Shown here: positions 1 to 8,957 of the stretch, one piece after another
How positions within the stretch are numbered: position 1 is the stretch's first letter
How the letters are laid out: every line of letters starts with the position of its first letter
Program-made: the position numbers and the translations under genes
Assembly: GCF_036099295.1 (NCBI RefSeq)
Contig: NZ_CP107976.1
Location: 2,542,001 to 2,606,000 of the forward strand
Source: Streptomyces sp. NBC_00358
GTDB lineage: Bacteria > Actinomycetota > Actinomycetes > Streptomycetales > Streptomycetaceae
DNA: 64,000 nucleotides
Direction of reading: 5' to 3'
The notes under the pieces: model-generated
Databases searched by the model: none
What the model was told of the DNA's origin: nothing
What the model saw: the letters and a program-made list of their open reading frames with translations, nothing else

Positions 1-396
1 ACCGACAATACATATTAGGGAAACGGAAGTTGGCGTTACCAGTCCCCGAACGAAGGACCCCGCCACCGGACCGCCCGTCTCCTTCGCAGAGGTGGCGCGA
101 AATGACCGGTCGACAGCGACAGCGCCGGCCGCGACCGCGACGCCGAACATCCGCTGGGCCGCTGTCCGCCTCGGTCTCGGCCCCGGCGGGGCGGACACCG
201 CCCGGCCGGAGCCCTCCGGAACCGGACAACGTGCTCCGGCTGCCGGCGGCGAACCTCAAATGTTGCTCTGAACGTCCGCCCCGGTGGGTTCGGCCCGCTC
301 TCCCGGGGCCATGACTCCGTCACGCCGGAACACGGGCCGTCGCGGGGGGCGCGACACGCAAGCGGGCCCGGTCGCGGCCGTGACGGAGGAGGGGAC
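1..396. other. Upstream stretch without a supported gene
   Basis: I see no convincing gene here. Open frames on both strands are arginine- and proline-rich shadows of high-GC DNA. The last 11 bases before position 397 hold the purine-rich ribosome binding site of the DUF692 gene. No short cysteine-rich peptide gene, as might be expected for an MNIO substrate, is visible. Confidence 0.5.
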
Positions 397-2178
397 ATGC
401 GGCAGCCGATGCGGCTGGGTACGGGAATCGGGTGGCGGCCGGAGATCGCCGACGCCGTGGAGCGCATGCCCGGCATCGACTGGGTCGAGGCCGTGGCGGA
501 GAACGTGTGCCCCGGTCATGTCCCCGAATCGCTGCTGCGGCTGCGTGAGCGGGGTGTCACCGTGGTGCCGCACGGGGTCTCCCTGGGCCTCGGCGGTGCC
601 GACCGGCCCGACGAGTCGCGGCTCGTGGCGCTCGCCGAACGCGCCGAGGCGCTGGGGTCTCCGCTCGTCACGGAACACATCGCGTTCGTCCGGGCGGGGG
701 GCCCGCTCACCGCGTCACCCCTGCTGGAGGCCGGGCACCTGCTGCCGGTTCCGCGTACCCGGGACGCGCTGGACGTGCTGTGCGCGAACATCCGGGCGGC
801 GCAGGCCGCGCTGCCCGTTCCGCTCGCGGTGGAGAACATCGCCGCGATCGTCTCCTGGCCCGGCGAGGAGATGACCGAGGGACAGTTCCTCTACGACCTG
901 GTCGACCGCACCGGCGTCCGGCTGCTCGTCGACGTGGCCAACCTCCACACGAACCGGGTCAACCGCGGTGAGGACCCGGCCGAGGCGCTCGACGAACTGC
1001 CAGTCGAGGCCATCGCCTACGTCCACGTCGCCGGCGGCTTCGAACGGGACGGCGTCTGGCACGACAGCCACGCCCATCCCGTTCCCCGGCCCGTGCTCGA
1101 CATCCTCGCCGACCTCGCGTCCCGGGTGACCCTGCCGGGCGTCCTCCTCGAACGGGACGAGAACTTCCCCGAACCGGCCGAACTGGAACGGGAGCTGACC
1201 GCGATCCGGGAGACGGTGCGGTGGGCGGGAGCCCCGGCCGGGGCTCCCGCCCACGGAACAGCCGAGCGGAGCGGCGACACCGCCGCACCGGCGGACCGCA
1301 CCTCCGCGCGGCCCAACAGCGCCGCCGCACAGGCCGACGGCACCGCCCGGCACGCGGAAGCCCCTTCCCCGTGTACGGCGGACGGCACCGCCGGACAGAC
1401 GGACGGCACATCGGCACAGGCGGGCGGTTCCTCCGTACAGGCGGGCGGCACCGCTGTACAGGCGGACGGCACACCCGCGCAGGCCGACGGCACCGCGCAG
1501 GCAAGCGACACGGCCGCACAGGCGGGCGATTCCTCCGCAGAGCCGGACGGCACCGCCGGACAGACGGACGGCACATCCGCACAGGCCGACGGCACCGCCG
1601 GACAGACGGACGGCACATCGGCACAGGCGGGCGGTTCCTCCGTACAGGCGGACGGTACTTCCACGCAGGCCGACGGCACCGCCGTACAACCAGGTGACAC
1701 CTCCGTACAGGCCGACGGCGCTGCCGTGGAGACGGGCCACCCCGCCATCGAGGCGGACGACACCGGTGCCGTCCGGCTGCGGCTGGGGCTGGCGCAGGCC
1801 GCCCTCTTGTCCGCGCTCGTCGCGGGAACCCCCGTACCCGAGGGCTTCGACCGTGTCCGGATCGGGGTGCAGGCGCGCGCCCTCGCCGCCAAGCGGGCGG
1901 ACGTCGTGGCCAAGGTCGCTCCGGAGCTGCCGGAGATCCTGGCGGACGGCTACCGGCCGGCGTTCCTCGCGTACGCGCAGAGGCGTCCGATGACCGGCGG
2001 GTACCGGCGCGACGCCCTGGACTTCGCCGAACACCTTCTGCTCGCGGGGCTCCCGGAAGGCGCGCGGACCCGGCGGCTGCGCGCCTGGTGGCTGGAGCGA
2101 TCAGGGCCGGTCCCGCTCTCGGGGCGTCCCGTGGCCCGGCTGGCCCGCGCCACCCGCAGGGCACTGCTGGGCCGTTGA
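397..2178 (+). CDS. DUF692 (MNIO) family enzyme with repeat-rich linker and SCO6045-like C-terminus
   Basis: 593 aa. Residues 1-280 form a DUF692/MNIO TIM barrel. The metal-ligand set is visible: H59 in [10 protein letters not shown]93-H94 in VTEHIAF, E146-N147 in LAVENIA, D179 and N182 in LVDVANLH, H210, D223-SHAH and E252 in LLERDENF. Characterised family members (MbnB, TglH, ChrH) use two or three irons to modify cysteines of ribosomal peptides. Residues 280-455 are a low-complexity insert of about 9-residue units built on Q-A-D-G-T, and residues 456-593 are a helical domain I recall as the SCO6045-like C-terminal domain. The start is an ATG behind a strong GGAGGAGGGG. A TIGR04222 membrane protein follows 431 bp downstream. 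The substrate is unknown. The barrel call is firm; the chemistry is inferred. Confidence 0.88.
   Translation: MRQPMRLGTGIGWRPEIADAVERMPGIDWVEAVAENVCPGHVPESLLRLRERGVTVVPHGVSLGLGGADRPDESRLVALAERAEALGSPLVTEHIAFVRAGGPLTASPLLEAGHLLPVPRTRDALDVLCANIRAAQAALPVPLAVENIAAIVSWPGEEMTEGQFLYDLVDRTGVRLLVDVANLHTNRVNRGEDPAEALDELPVEAIAYVHVAGGFERDGVWHDSHAHPVPRPVLDILADLASRVTLPGVLLERDENFPEPAELERELTAIRETVRWAGAPAGAPAHGTAERSGDTAAPADRTSARPNSAAAQADGTARHAEAPSPCTADGTAGQTDGTSAQAGGSSVQAGGTAVQADGTPAQADGTAQASDTAAQAGDSSAEPDGTAGQTDGTSAQADGTAGQTDGTSAQAGGSSVQADGTSTQADGTAVQPGDTSVQADGAAVETGHPAIEADDTGAVRLRLGLAQAALLSALVAGTPVPEGFDRVRIGVQARALAAKRADVVAKVAPELPEILADGYRPAFLAYAQRRPMTGGYRRDALDFAEHLLLAGLPEGARTRRLRAWWLERSGPVPLSGRPVARLARATRRALLGR
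1321..1740 (+). repeat. 27-bp-period coding repeats inside the DUF692 gene
   Basis: Degenerate in-frame units of about 27 bp (GCACAGGCCGACGGCACC type) encode Q-A-D-G-T-(A/S)-x-x-x. A 64-bp block at 1381-1444 recurs exactly at 1588-1651, 207 bp (69 codons) later, so the array has expanded recently by slippage or recombination. Copy number is likely to vary between strains. Confidence 0.9.
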
Positions 2179-2609
2179 ACCCACCGGCCGGGCGGACACC
2201 GCGCGATGACCGCGGTCGCACGCCGACCCGCAGGCGCGGCCGCGTGGGCGTGCGGCGCCGAGGGCGCGGCGACCGCGCGCCCGCCGCCGCTCACCAACTC
2301 CCCCGCCCTGCGCGGTGCGACGAGGTCCGGCCCAGCCCGGGTCCCCGTCGCCGGCGGTCCCGGTGACCCCGCCCCGGGCCGCTCGCTCCCGCCGCCCGCC
2401 TCACGCCCCGACCGACGGCGACTCTCTGACGACGCGTGTCGGCGCGCCTTCGGCCGGGCAGTGCCGAACAGCCCCGGACAGTGCCGCTGCACGCCGTACC
2501 GCTCCGCCCCGTGACGCCCGGCCAACGGAACGTCACATACCGGCAACGCTCCGTCCCACATAGTGAATAAAGCATGGCGCCCGCCGCGCCCTTGGCATAG
2601 AAAAACGCC
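2179..2609. other. Intergenic stretch between the DUF692 and TIGR04222 genes
   Basis: 431 bp with no supported gene. The last 60 bases (2548-2609) are clearly AT-richer than the surroundings and probably hold the promoter of the downstream gene. No clear Shine-Dalgarno precedes that gene, so a short or absent leader is possible. Confidence 0.4.
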
Positions 2610-3410
2610 ATGTTCTGGGTCCTTCTCCTGCTCATCGCCTGGGCAGCGGCCGGTGTCTCCTGCACCCGGCTGTGCCTCGCCGCCGTCCATGCCGCGACAC
2701 TCGACGCGGACCTGGCGCGCGGGCACGACCTCACGCTGTACGAGGCGGCGTTCCTGTCCGGCGGCCCGGCCCGGGTCGCCGATCTGACCCTGGTGTCGAT
2801 GGCCCGTCAGCATCGGCTGCTGCTCGCACACACCGGCTGGGCGACGGTGGTGGATCCGCGCGGGCGCGACGACATGGAACGCTCGGTCATCGGCGCCATC
2901 GGCCCCGAGGGCCAGTCCCGGATAGCGCCGGTACGGGTGAGCACGGCCGACGGCGACTCGATGCGCCGTCTCGCGGACCACCTGGTGGCGGCGGGCCTCG
3001 CCGTCCCGGACGGAGCCCGCACCACCGTCGCGGGTGCCGTCCGCCAGGTCCAGGCCGCCGCTGCCGCCGTCCTCGCGCTGGCCGCCGCGGCCCTGCTGCT
3101 GCCGGGCCAGTCCCCCGGGAGCGAGGTCCCGGTGGCCGTGTGGTTCCTGCTGCCGCTGATTCTGACGGTGAGTTGTCTCGCCATCGCCCGGATCGAGGTG
3201 CACCCCTACACCCGCTGGGCGTCACCGGCCGGGCAGCGGCTGCTCGGCACCCTGGCCCGGCACTCCGACGTGTCGGGTGACGACCGTACGTACCTCACGT
3301 CCGTCGCCGTACGCGGCATCCGCGCGATCGGCGAGCCCGAGATGCGGGCCGCCCTGACGCACCGGGACCGCGACACCGGCCACGGCGCCTGGCGGCAGGG
3401 CACCCTCTAG
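2610..3410 (+). CDS. TIGR04222 domain-containing membrane protein
   Basis: 266 aa. An N-terminal hydrophobic segment (about 3-25) and two further segments near 148-170 and 174-195 make it a small membrane protein. The run LTLYEAAFLSGGPARVADL and the later SPAGQRLLGTL are, as I recall, typical of TIGR04222, a family often found next to DUF692 proteins and often ending in a Gly/Cys-rich tail. Here the protein ends in HGAWRQGTL and has no such tail, and none is encoded just after the stop. It could be the membrane partner or scaffold of the upstream MNIO enzyme. No direct function can be assigned. Confidence 0.8.
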   Translation: MFWVLLLLIAWAAAGVSCTRLCLAAVHAATLDADLARGHDLTLYEAAFLSGGPARVADLTLVSMARQHRLLLAHTGWATVVDPRGRDDMERSVIGAIGPEGQSRIAPVRVSTADGDSMRRLADHLVAAGLAVPDGARTTVAGAVRQVQAAAAAVLALAAAALLLPGQSPGSEVPVAVWFLLPLILTVSCLAIARIEVHPYTRWASPAGQRLLGTLARHSDVSGDDRTYLTSVAVRGIRAIGEPEMRAALTHRDRDTGHGAWRQGTL

Positions 3411-3592
3411 GGCCGGTCCGGCAACTCGCGCGGGCCCGGCGGGAAACGGCGGTCGGGCTCCAGGGGGCTGAAGGGCGCCCGTGGGGGGCGCATCGGGGTC
3501 ATTGACGGCGACACCGGCGGCCGGTGCTTTACTTCGCCAACTACCGCACGAACCATCCTTTTTGTCGCTGCCGTGCGCTGAAGGGATTCGCG

Positions 3593-5332
3593 ATGAGAGC
3601 TGCCGTCCTCCACGGAACCGCAGGGTCGTTGCTGCTGACCGGCCTCGTGGCCGTCCCGGCGGGCGGCGCACCGGCGTGGCCGGGCCAGGGCGGTTCCGCC
3701 GAGGCGCGCGGCACCGCCGTCGCCGCCCAGCGCGCCGCGGCCGCGGGCATCCGCTTCGGCACCTGCGCGAAGGTCGAGCACCTGCCGTCGAACCTCCAGT
3801 GCGGCACGGTCACCGTGCCCCTCGACTACGCCCTCCCGGACGGCAAGCGGATCAGACTGACCGTCAGCCGGGTCAGGGCCACCGGCAAGGACCCGCGCAA
3901 CGCGAAGCACAAGGTGCCGCGCCAGGGTGCACTCGTCTACAACCCCGGCGGCCCCGGTGCCTCCGGCATGTACTTCCCGTTGATCGGCTTCCTCCCCCCA
4001 TGGAAGCGGATCGGGGCCGCGTACGACCTCGTCGGCTACGCCCCGCGCGGGGTCGACCGCTCCGCGCCGCTGTCCTGCCGGGACCCGAGGCGCCCGCCGA
4101 AGGCACCGACGCAGTCACCGGCGGTCCCCTCGGAGGCGTACAAGAAGGCGCGGATCGCGGAGGCGAAGGCGTACGCCCGCGGCTGCGCCCGGCGTTCGGG
4201 TCCCGCCCTGCGCCACTACACCTCGCTCAACAACGCCCGCGACCTGGACGTGCTGCGCGCCGCGCTCGGTGAGCGGAAGCTGACCTTCATGGGCGCCTCG
4301 TACGGGACGTACTTCGGCTCCCTGTACGCGACGCTGTTCCCCTCGCACGTACGCCGGATGGTCTTCGACTCGGCGGTGAACCCCGCGCCCGAGAAGGTCT
4401 GGTACCAGAACAACCTGGACCAGTCGGCCGCGTTCGAGGTCCGCTGGGCGGACTTCCGCGCGTGGATCGCCCGGCACGACAAGGTGTACGAGCTCGGCCG
4501 CACGCCCGAGGAGGTACGGCGCTCGTACGAGAAGGCGCGGGCGCGGCTCGCCGTCTCGCCCGCGGGCGGCAAAGTGGGGCCCGCCCAGTTGCAGGGCGCG
4601 TTCCTGCAGGCCGGCTACTACGACGACTACTGGCCGCAGCGCGCGCTGGCGCTGTCCGCCTATCTGAAGGGTGACCCCAAGCCGCTGATCCAGGTGGCGG
4701 GACCGCATCCGGAGGCGGCGGCCGAACAGGAGAACGGCAACGCGGTCTACACGGCTGTGGAGTGCAACGACGCCTCCTGGCCGACCGACTGGCGCACCTG
4801 GGACCGCGACAACACCCGTCTCGCGCGGGTCGCGCCGTTCGAGACCTGGGACAACGTCTGGATGAACCTGCCGTGCGCGTACTGGTCCGCGCCGCGGCAG
4901 AAGCCGCTCGACGTGCGGACGCTGCCCGGCGAGCTGCCCCCGACGCTGATCCTGGCCGCCGAACGGGACGCGGCGACGCCGTACGAGGGTGCCAAGGAGC
5001 TGCAGCGCCGGCTGTGGGGCTCGGTGCTGGTGACCGAGAACGGCGCCGGTACGCATGGGATCGCGGGCGGCCCCAACAAGTGCGTCAACGGCTATCTGGA
5101 CGCCTACCTGCTGGAGGGCCGGCTCCCCGACCGGAGCGCGGCGTGCGCACCGCACCGGGAGCCGACGGCGCAGGCCTCGGACGACCGTGCGCGGGGCCAC
5201 CGGGGAGCGAAGGGCCCGAAGACGGCCAAGTCCGCCACGTCCGCCCGGTCCACCAGGTCCGCCGGGGGCGCGGGGACGTCGAAGAGCTCCGCGCGCCCGG
5301 GAGCGGCGAGGACCGTCCGGCAGGCGTCCTGA
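3593..5332 (+). CDS. Secreted alpha/beta hydrolase, tripeptidyl aminopeptidase (S33/TAP) family
   Basis: 579 aa from ATG 3593; the frame stays open further upstream, but this start gives a proper signal peptide (residues 1-27, ending near AGGAPA). The catalytic triad is visible: S236 in GASYGT, D459 in ERDAATPYEG and H488 in GAGTHGIAGG. The oxyanion segment is NPGGPGASGM. These are hallmarks of Streptomyces SlpD/SlpE-type tripeptidyl aminopeptidases, which trim peptides outside the cell. An extra tail (about 530-579) rich in Lys, Arg, Ser and Ala follows the TAP C-terminal domain and may be a flexible wall-associating segment. A terminator follows at 5353. Confidence 0.9.
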   Translation: MRAAVLHGTAGSLLLTGLVAVPAGGAPAWPGQGGSAEARGTAVAAQRAAAAGIRFGTCAKVEHLPSNLQCGTVTVPLDYALPDGKRIRLTVSRVRATGKDPRNAKHKVPRQGALVYNPGGPGASGMYFPLIGFLPPWKRIGAAYDLVGYAPRGVDRSAPLSCRDPRRPPKAPTQSPAVPSEAYKKARIAEAKAYARGCARRSGPALRHYTSLNNARDLDVLRAALGERKLTFMGASYGTYFGSLYATLFPSHVRRMVFDSAVNPAPEKVWYQNNLDQSAAFEVRWADFRAWIARHDKVYELGRTPEEVRRSYEKARARLAVSPAGGKVGPAQLQGAFLQAGYYDDYWPQRALALSAYLKGDPKPLIQVAGPHPEAAAEQENGNAVYTAVECNDASWPTDWRTWDRDNTRLARVAPFETWDNVWMNLPCAYWSAPRQKPLDVRTLPGELPPTLILAAERDAATPYEGAKELQRRLWGSVLVTENGAGTHGIAGGPNKCVNGYLDAYLLEGRLPDRSAACAPHREPTAQASDDRARGHRGAKGPKTAKSATSARSTRSAGGAGTSKSSARPGAARTVRQAS

Positions 5333-5352
5333 CGGAGCACCGGAGAACCTGA

Positions 5353-5383
5353 AGGCGGGCGTCCCCGGGAGGGGCGCCCGCCT
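5353..5383. terminator. Bidirectional terminator between hydrolase and hemQ
   Basis: GGCGGGCG-T-CCCC pairs with GGGG-CGCCCGCC around a GGGA loop (one bulged T), followed by TCTTCCT. It lies between two convergent genes and can serve both. Confidence 0.7.
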
Positions 5384-5399
5384 CTTCCTGCGGGGACGG

Positions 5400-6131
5400 T
5401 CAGGCGAGACCCGCGACCAGTTCGGCGACGTCCTTGCGGCGGCCGGTGTAGAAGGGGACCTCTTCGCGCACGTGCATCCGGGCCTCGGAGGCGCGCAGGT
5501 GCCGCATCAGGTCGACGATGCGGTACAGCTCGTCGGCCTCGAAGGCGAGGATCCACTCGTAGTCGCCGAGCGAGAACGAGGCGACCGTGTTGGCGCGCAC
5601 GTCGGGGTACCCGCGGGCCATCTTGCCGTGGTCGGCGAGCATCCGGCGGCGGTCCTCGTCGGCCAGCAGGTACCAGTCGTACGAGCGCACGAAGGGGTAG
5701 ACGCTGACGTAGTCGCGGGGCGTCTCGTCGGCGAGGAACGCCGGGATGTGCGAGCGGTTGAACTCGGCGGGCCGGTGCAGCGCCATGTTCGACCAGACCG
5801 GGTCCAGGGCGCGGCCCAGCCGGGTGCGCCGGAACAGGTTGTACGCCTCCTGGAGCTGGTCGCTGGTCTCCGCGTGCCACCAGATCATGACGTCGGCGTC
5901 GGCGCGCAGCCCCGACACGTCGTAGGTGCCGCGGACGGTGACGTCCTTCGCGGCGAGTTGGTCGAACAGCTCCTGGACCTCGTCGGCGTAACCCGTGCGG
6001 TCCTCGGGCAGTACGTCCTTCAGCCGGAAGACGGACCACAGGGTGTAGCGGATGGTCTCGTTGAGGTCCTTGGCCAGCTTGCCCTTGTTCGGGACCCTGC
6101 CGGACTCGGTGGTGGGGGCGTCGTCACTCAT
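5400..6131 (-). CDS. hemQ: Coproheme decarboxylase (chlorite dismutase family)
   Basis: 243 aa from the ATG giving [10 protein letters not shown]; an upstream in-frame extension would run into hemY. It catalyses the last step of the coproporphyrin-dependent heme pathway of Gram-positive bacteria, removing two propionate carboxyls of coproheme with H2O2. Family features are [16 protein letters not shown] (redox tyrosine region), [16 protein letters not shown] (probable proximal histidine in the actinobacterial subgroup) and the C-terminal [17 protein letters not shown]. It begins only 4 bp after the hemY stop, so the two are translated as a pair. The ligand assignments follow the family and were not tested here. 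Confidence 0.94.
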   Translation of the reverse strand: MSDDAPTTESGRVPNKGKLAKDLNETIRYTLWSVFRLKDVLPEDRTGYADEVQELFDQLAAKDVTVRGTYDVSGLRADADVMIWWHAETSDQLQEAYNLFRRTRLGRALDPVWSNMALHRPAEFNRSHIPAFLADETPRDYVSVYPFVRSYDWYLLADEDRRRMLADHGKMARGYPDVRANTVASFSLGDYEWILAFEADELYRIVDLMRHLRASEARMHVREEVPFYTGRRKDVAELVAGLA

Positions 6132-6135
6132 GGGG

Positions 6136-7626
6136 CTATTCTCCCGCGCCGCCGTGCAGGCTCTGCACCGGGTCGGCCCGCAGCGCGTCCAGGGCGCCGG
6201 ACTCACCGCCGAGCCCGTCCACCGCGGCGTACGCGGAGGCGATGCAGGCGGGGATGCCCACCCCGTCGTAGGCCGCGCCGCAGACCGCGAGGCCGGGCAG
6301 CCTGCCGACGTGCTCGCGGACGCGGGCCACGCGCGCGTGGTGGCCGACGGGGTACTGGGGCAGCCCGTCGTCCCAGCGGGTCACCCGGGTCTCGACCGGC
6401 TCGGCGTCGAGCCCGGTGGCCTCCCGCAGGTCGCGCCGGGACAACCCGACGAGGTCGGCGTCGGAGCGGCCGAGCACCTCCGTCTCGCCGTACCGCCCGA
6501 CGGAGGTGCGCAGCACCAGCAGACCGGGGTCCTGCTCGGCGATCCAGCCCCACTTGCGGGAGGCGAAGGTGGACGCCTTGATGGTGTGCCCGTCGACCGG
6601 CGGGACCAGGAATCCGCTGCCCTCGGGGAGGGTGACGCCGTCGGCGCGGTAGGCGAGGGTCACCAGGGCCATCGACGCGTACTCCACGGCGGCCAGCTCG
6701 GCCGCCGCGGCCGGGGCCTCGGCCCGCAGCAGTGCGGCGGCGGCCGGGGCGGGCAGCGCGAGGACGACCGCGTCGGCGTGCAGGACCCGGTCTCCGGCGA
6801 CGACGCGCCAGGCCTCACGGGTCCCCGCACCGGTACCGGGCCCGGCAGCCGCGGTCCGGCGCAGCCCGGTCACCGGAGTCCCGGTGAGGATCTCGCCCCC
6901 GCGTGCCGTCACCGACTCGGCGACGGCGAGCGGCAGTCGGCCCACTCCGCCGTCGATGCCCATGAACACCGGGCCGGTCTGCCCGGCGGCGGCGGCCTTG
7001 GCCTGGATCTCGCGGACGGCCTCGGTGAGGGAGGTGTGCACGCGGGTGGCGGCGTAGAGCTGGGGGACGGCGAGGCGGAGCGAGATGCGGTAGGCGTCGC
7101 CCGCGTACACGCCGCCGAGGAGGGGTTCGACGAGGCGGTCGACGACCTCGCGGCCGAGGCGGGCCGCCACGTACTCGCCCACGGCGATGTCCTCGCCCAC
7201 CTCCGTGCGGGGCAGGTCGGCGTCGCGCTCGATGCGGAGCAGTCCCTCTTCGGAGAGGACGCCGGCGACGGCGGACGCGCTGCCGGGGACGCCCATGACA
7301 TGGCCCTTGGGCATGGGGCGCAGGACCCCGCGGGTCCACAGGGAGGCCGTCGCGGTGGCGGGCGGCTGAAGGCGGTCGCCGAGCCCGGCCTCGCGGGCGA
7401 GGTCCACGGCCTCGGGGCGGCGCGCCAGCATCGACTCGGCACCGAGGTCCACGCGGGTGCCCGCGATCTCGCCGGTCAGCAGCTTGCCGCCGACCCGGTC
7501 CGAGGCCTCCAGGACGGTGACGCGTGCGCCCCGCCCCAGCAGGCGGTGGGCGGCGGCCAGCCCCGCGATCCCTCCGCCGACGACCACGACGTGTCCCGAA
7601 CCCGTACGAGTGTCCTCTTCGCGCAT
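6136..7626 (-). CDS. hemY: Coproporphyrinogen III oxidase (HemY/CgoX type)
   Basis: 496 aa FAD enzyme. The N-terminal dinucleotide-binding motif [17 protein letters not shown] follows a short polar leader. The C-terminal YPVGHHARV and [14 protein letters not shown] regions fit the protoporphyrinogen/coproporphyrinogen oxidase family. In actinobacteria this enzyme oxidises coproporphyrinogen III to coproporphyrin III. Pairing with hemQ 4 bp downstream, and hemE elsewhere in the window, supports this pathway. The ferrochelatase gene (hemH) is not in the window. Confidence 0.93.
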   Translation of the reverse strand: MREEDTRTGSGHVVVVGGGIAGLAAAHRLLGRGARVTVLEASDRVGGKLLTGEIAGTRVDLGAESMLARRPEAVDLAREAGLGDRLQPPATATASLWTRGVLRPMPKGHVMGVPGSASAVAGVLSEEGLLRIERDADLPRTEVGEDIAVGEYVAARLGREVVDRLVEPLLGGVYAGDAYRISLRLAVPQLYAATRVHTSLTEAVREIQAKAAAAGQTGPVFMGIDGGVGRLPLAVAESVTARGGEILTGTPVTGLRRTAAAGPGTGAGTREAWRVVAGDRVLHADAVVLALPAPAAAALLRAEAPAAAAELAAVEYASMALVTLAYRADGVTLPEGSGFLVPPVDGHTIKASTFASRKWGWIAEQDPGLLVLRTSVGRYGETEVLGRSDADLVGLSRRDLREATGLDAEPVETRVTRWDDGLPQYPVGHHARVARVREHVGRLPGLAVCGAAYDGVGIPACIASAYAAVDGLGGESGALDALRADPVQSLHGGAGE

Positions 7627-7784
7627 GGCTCCACCTTCTCAAACGCCTCCGGCACCTCCGGCAAGGAGCCCGGTGTCCCGCGCGAGTCCGGACCGTGACC
7701 GCATCGAGGCCGGATCCCGCCAACGTCCGGTATCCGTCCGGCGTCGAAGGACCGTCAGTCGTCACCACCTGGGGGTAGGCCCGC

Positions 7785-8930
7785 ATGCGCACACGCAGTC
7801 CCGGACATCCACTCCGACCCGTTTCAACCGTTTCACCCCTCTCGTCCGCCTCTTTCACCTCCCACGCATCCCACACATCGGCGGCATCAGCAGCATCGGC
7901 GGCACGGTCCTCCCGCTCCGCCCTGCCTGCCCGGGTCCTGGCGGGGATGTGTCTCGTCACCGCGCTCGCGCTGACCGGATGCGGCGCCAGCGGCACGGGT
8001 AGCGCCGCCGACAGCAAGGCGGACGCCCCTGTCGCACGCGGTGCGAACGAGGCCGGCGCGGGGAAGGCGGTCCCGGGTGCCGCGGGGAGCGACGGTTCGG
8101 GCGGCCGCAGGGCGGCCCCGACCCAGGTGACCGCGAACACCATCATCCGCACCGCCTCCCTGACCGTCGTGGTCAAGGACGTGCCCAAGGCCCTCGACGA
8201 CGCCCGCGCCACGGCCGAGACCGCCGGCGGCTACATCGGCGACGAGACCACCACGCGCGACGGCGCGGGCCACGAGCGCACCCACGTCGTCCTGCGGGTG
8301 CCCACCGAACGGTACGACCAGGTGCTCGCCGATCTGGAGGGCACCGGCAAGGTCGTCGACCGGCAGGCCAAGGCGCAGGACGTCACCGATCAGGTCGTGG
8401 ACGTGGAGAGCCGCGTGAAGTCTCAGCGCGCGAGCGTGGCCCGGGTCCGCGAACTGATGGACAAGGCGACCAAACTCAGCGATGTGGTCACCCTGGAAGG
8501 GGAGTTGAGCAGCCGGGAGGCCGATCTGGAGGCGCTGCTCTCCCGGCAGGCGTCGCTGAAGGACCGTACGAGCCTGGCCACGATCACGCTCTCGCTGTCC
8601 GAGACCCCGGTGAAGAAGGCGGAGAAGAAGCACGAGGACCCGGGCTTCCTGGACGCGCTCTCCGGCGGCTGGACCGTGCTGGTCACCGTGGTGCGCTGGC
8701 TGGCCCTGGCGATCGGGGCGGTGCTCCCCTTCGCTGCGGCAGTGGCCCTGATCGCCCTGGTGTGGCTGCGTCTCGTACGTCCCCGGCTGCCCCGCCGCCC
8801 GTCACCCGCCGTTGCTCCGGGCCCGTATCCGACCGTGGCTCCGGGCCCGTCCGGCGGTCCCGCCGCCGCTCCGGCGCCATCACCGGTTCCGGCCTCGCGG
8901 CCGTCGCCGGAAGGCGGCGAGGAGCACTGA
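7785..8930 (+). CDS. DUF4349 domain lipoprotein
   Basis: 381 aa. A long Ser/Ala-rich leader precedes the hydrophobic stretch and lipobox LTGC (Cys near residue 66), so the mature protein is probably lipid-anchored. Residues 120-275 form the DUF4349 region (NTIIRTASLTVVVKDV, then a helical coiled-coil part around SRVKSQRASVARVRELMDKA). A transmembrane helix near 295-330 is followed by a Pro/Ala-rich tail. A start downstream of 7785 is possible because the leader is unusually long. The function of DUF4349 is unknown. The next gene starts 27 bp later and may be co-transcribed. Confidence 0.85.
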   Translation: MRTRSPGHPLRPVSTVSPLSSASFTSHASHTSAASAASAARSSRSALPARVLAGMCLVTALALTGCGASGTGSAADSKADAPVARGANEAGAGKAVPGAAGSDGSGGRRAAPTQVTANTIIRTASLTVVVKDVPKALDDARATAETAGGYIGDETTTRDGAGHERTHVVLRVPTERYDQVLADLEGTGKVVDRQAKAQDVTDQVVDVESRVKSQRASVARVRELMDKATKLSDVVTLEGELSSREADLEALLSRQASLKDRTSLATITLSLSETPVKKAEKKHEDPGFLDALSGGWTVLVTVVRWLALAIGAVLPFAAAVALIALVWLRLVRPRLPRRPSPAVAPGPYPTVAPGPSGGPAAAPAPSPVPASRPSPEGGEEH

Positions 8931-8957
8931 AGTGCCGTGCCCCCGTAGCGTGTTCGT

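Noticed and set aside
1221..1697. Arg/Gly/Thr repeat frame on the plus strand resembling a secreted repeat protein
   Set aside because: It is the second reading frame of the same 27-bp repeats and starts inside the DUF692 gene.
715..2221. Long minus-strand open frames opposite the DUF692 gene
   Set aside because: They are antisense shadows of the repetitive coding insert, with Gly/Arg/Cys repeats mirroring the Q-A-D-G-T units. They have no ribosome site and no family resemblance.
2206..2514. Possible MNIO precursor peptide between the DUF692 and TIGR04222 genes
   Set aside because: Its few cysteines are not in a repeated motif, composition is Pro/Arg shadow-like, and no ribosome binding site precedes it.
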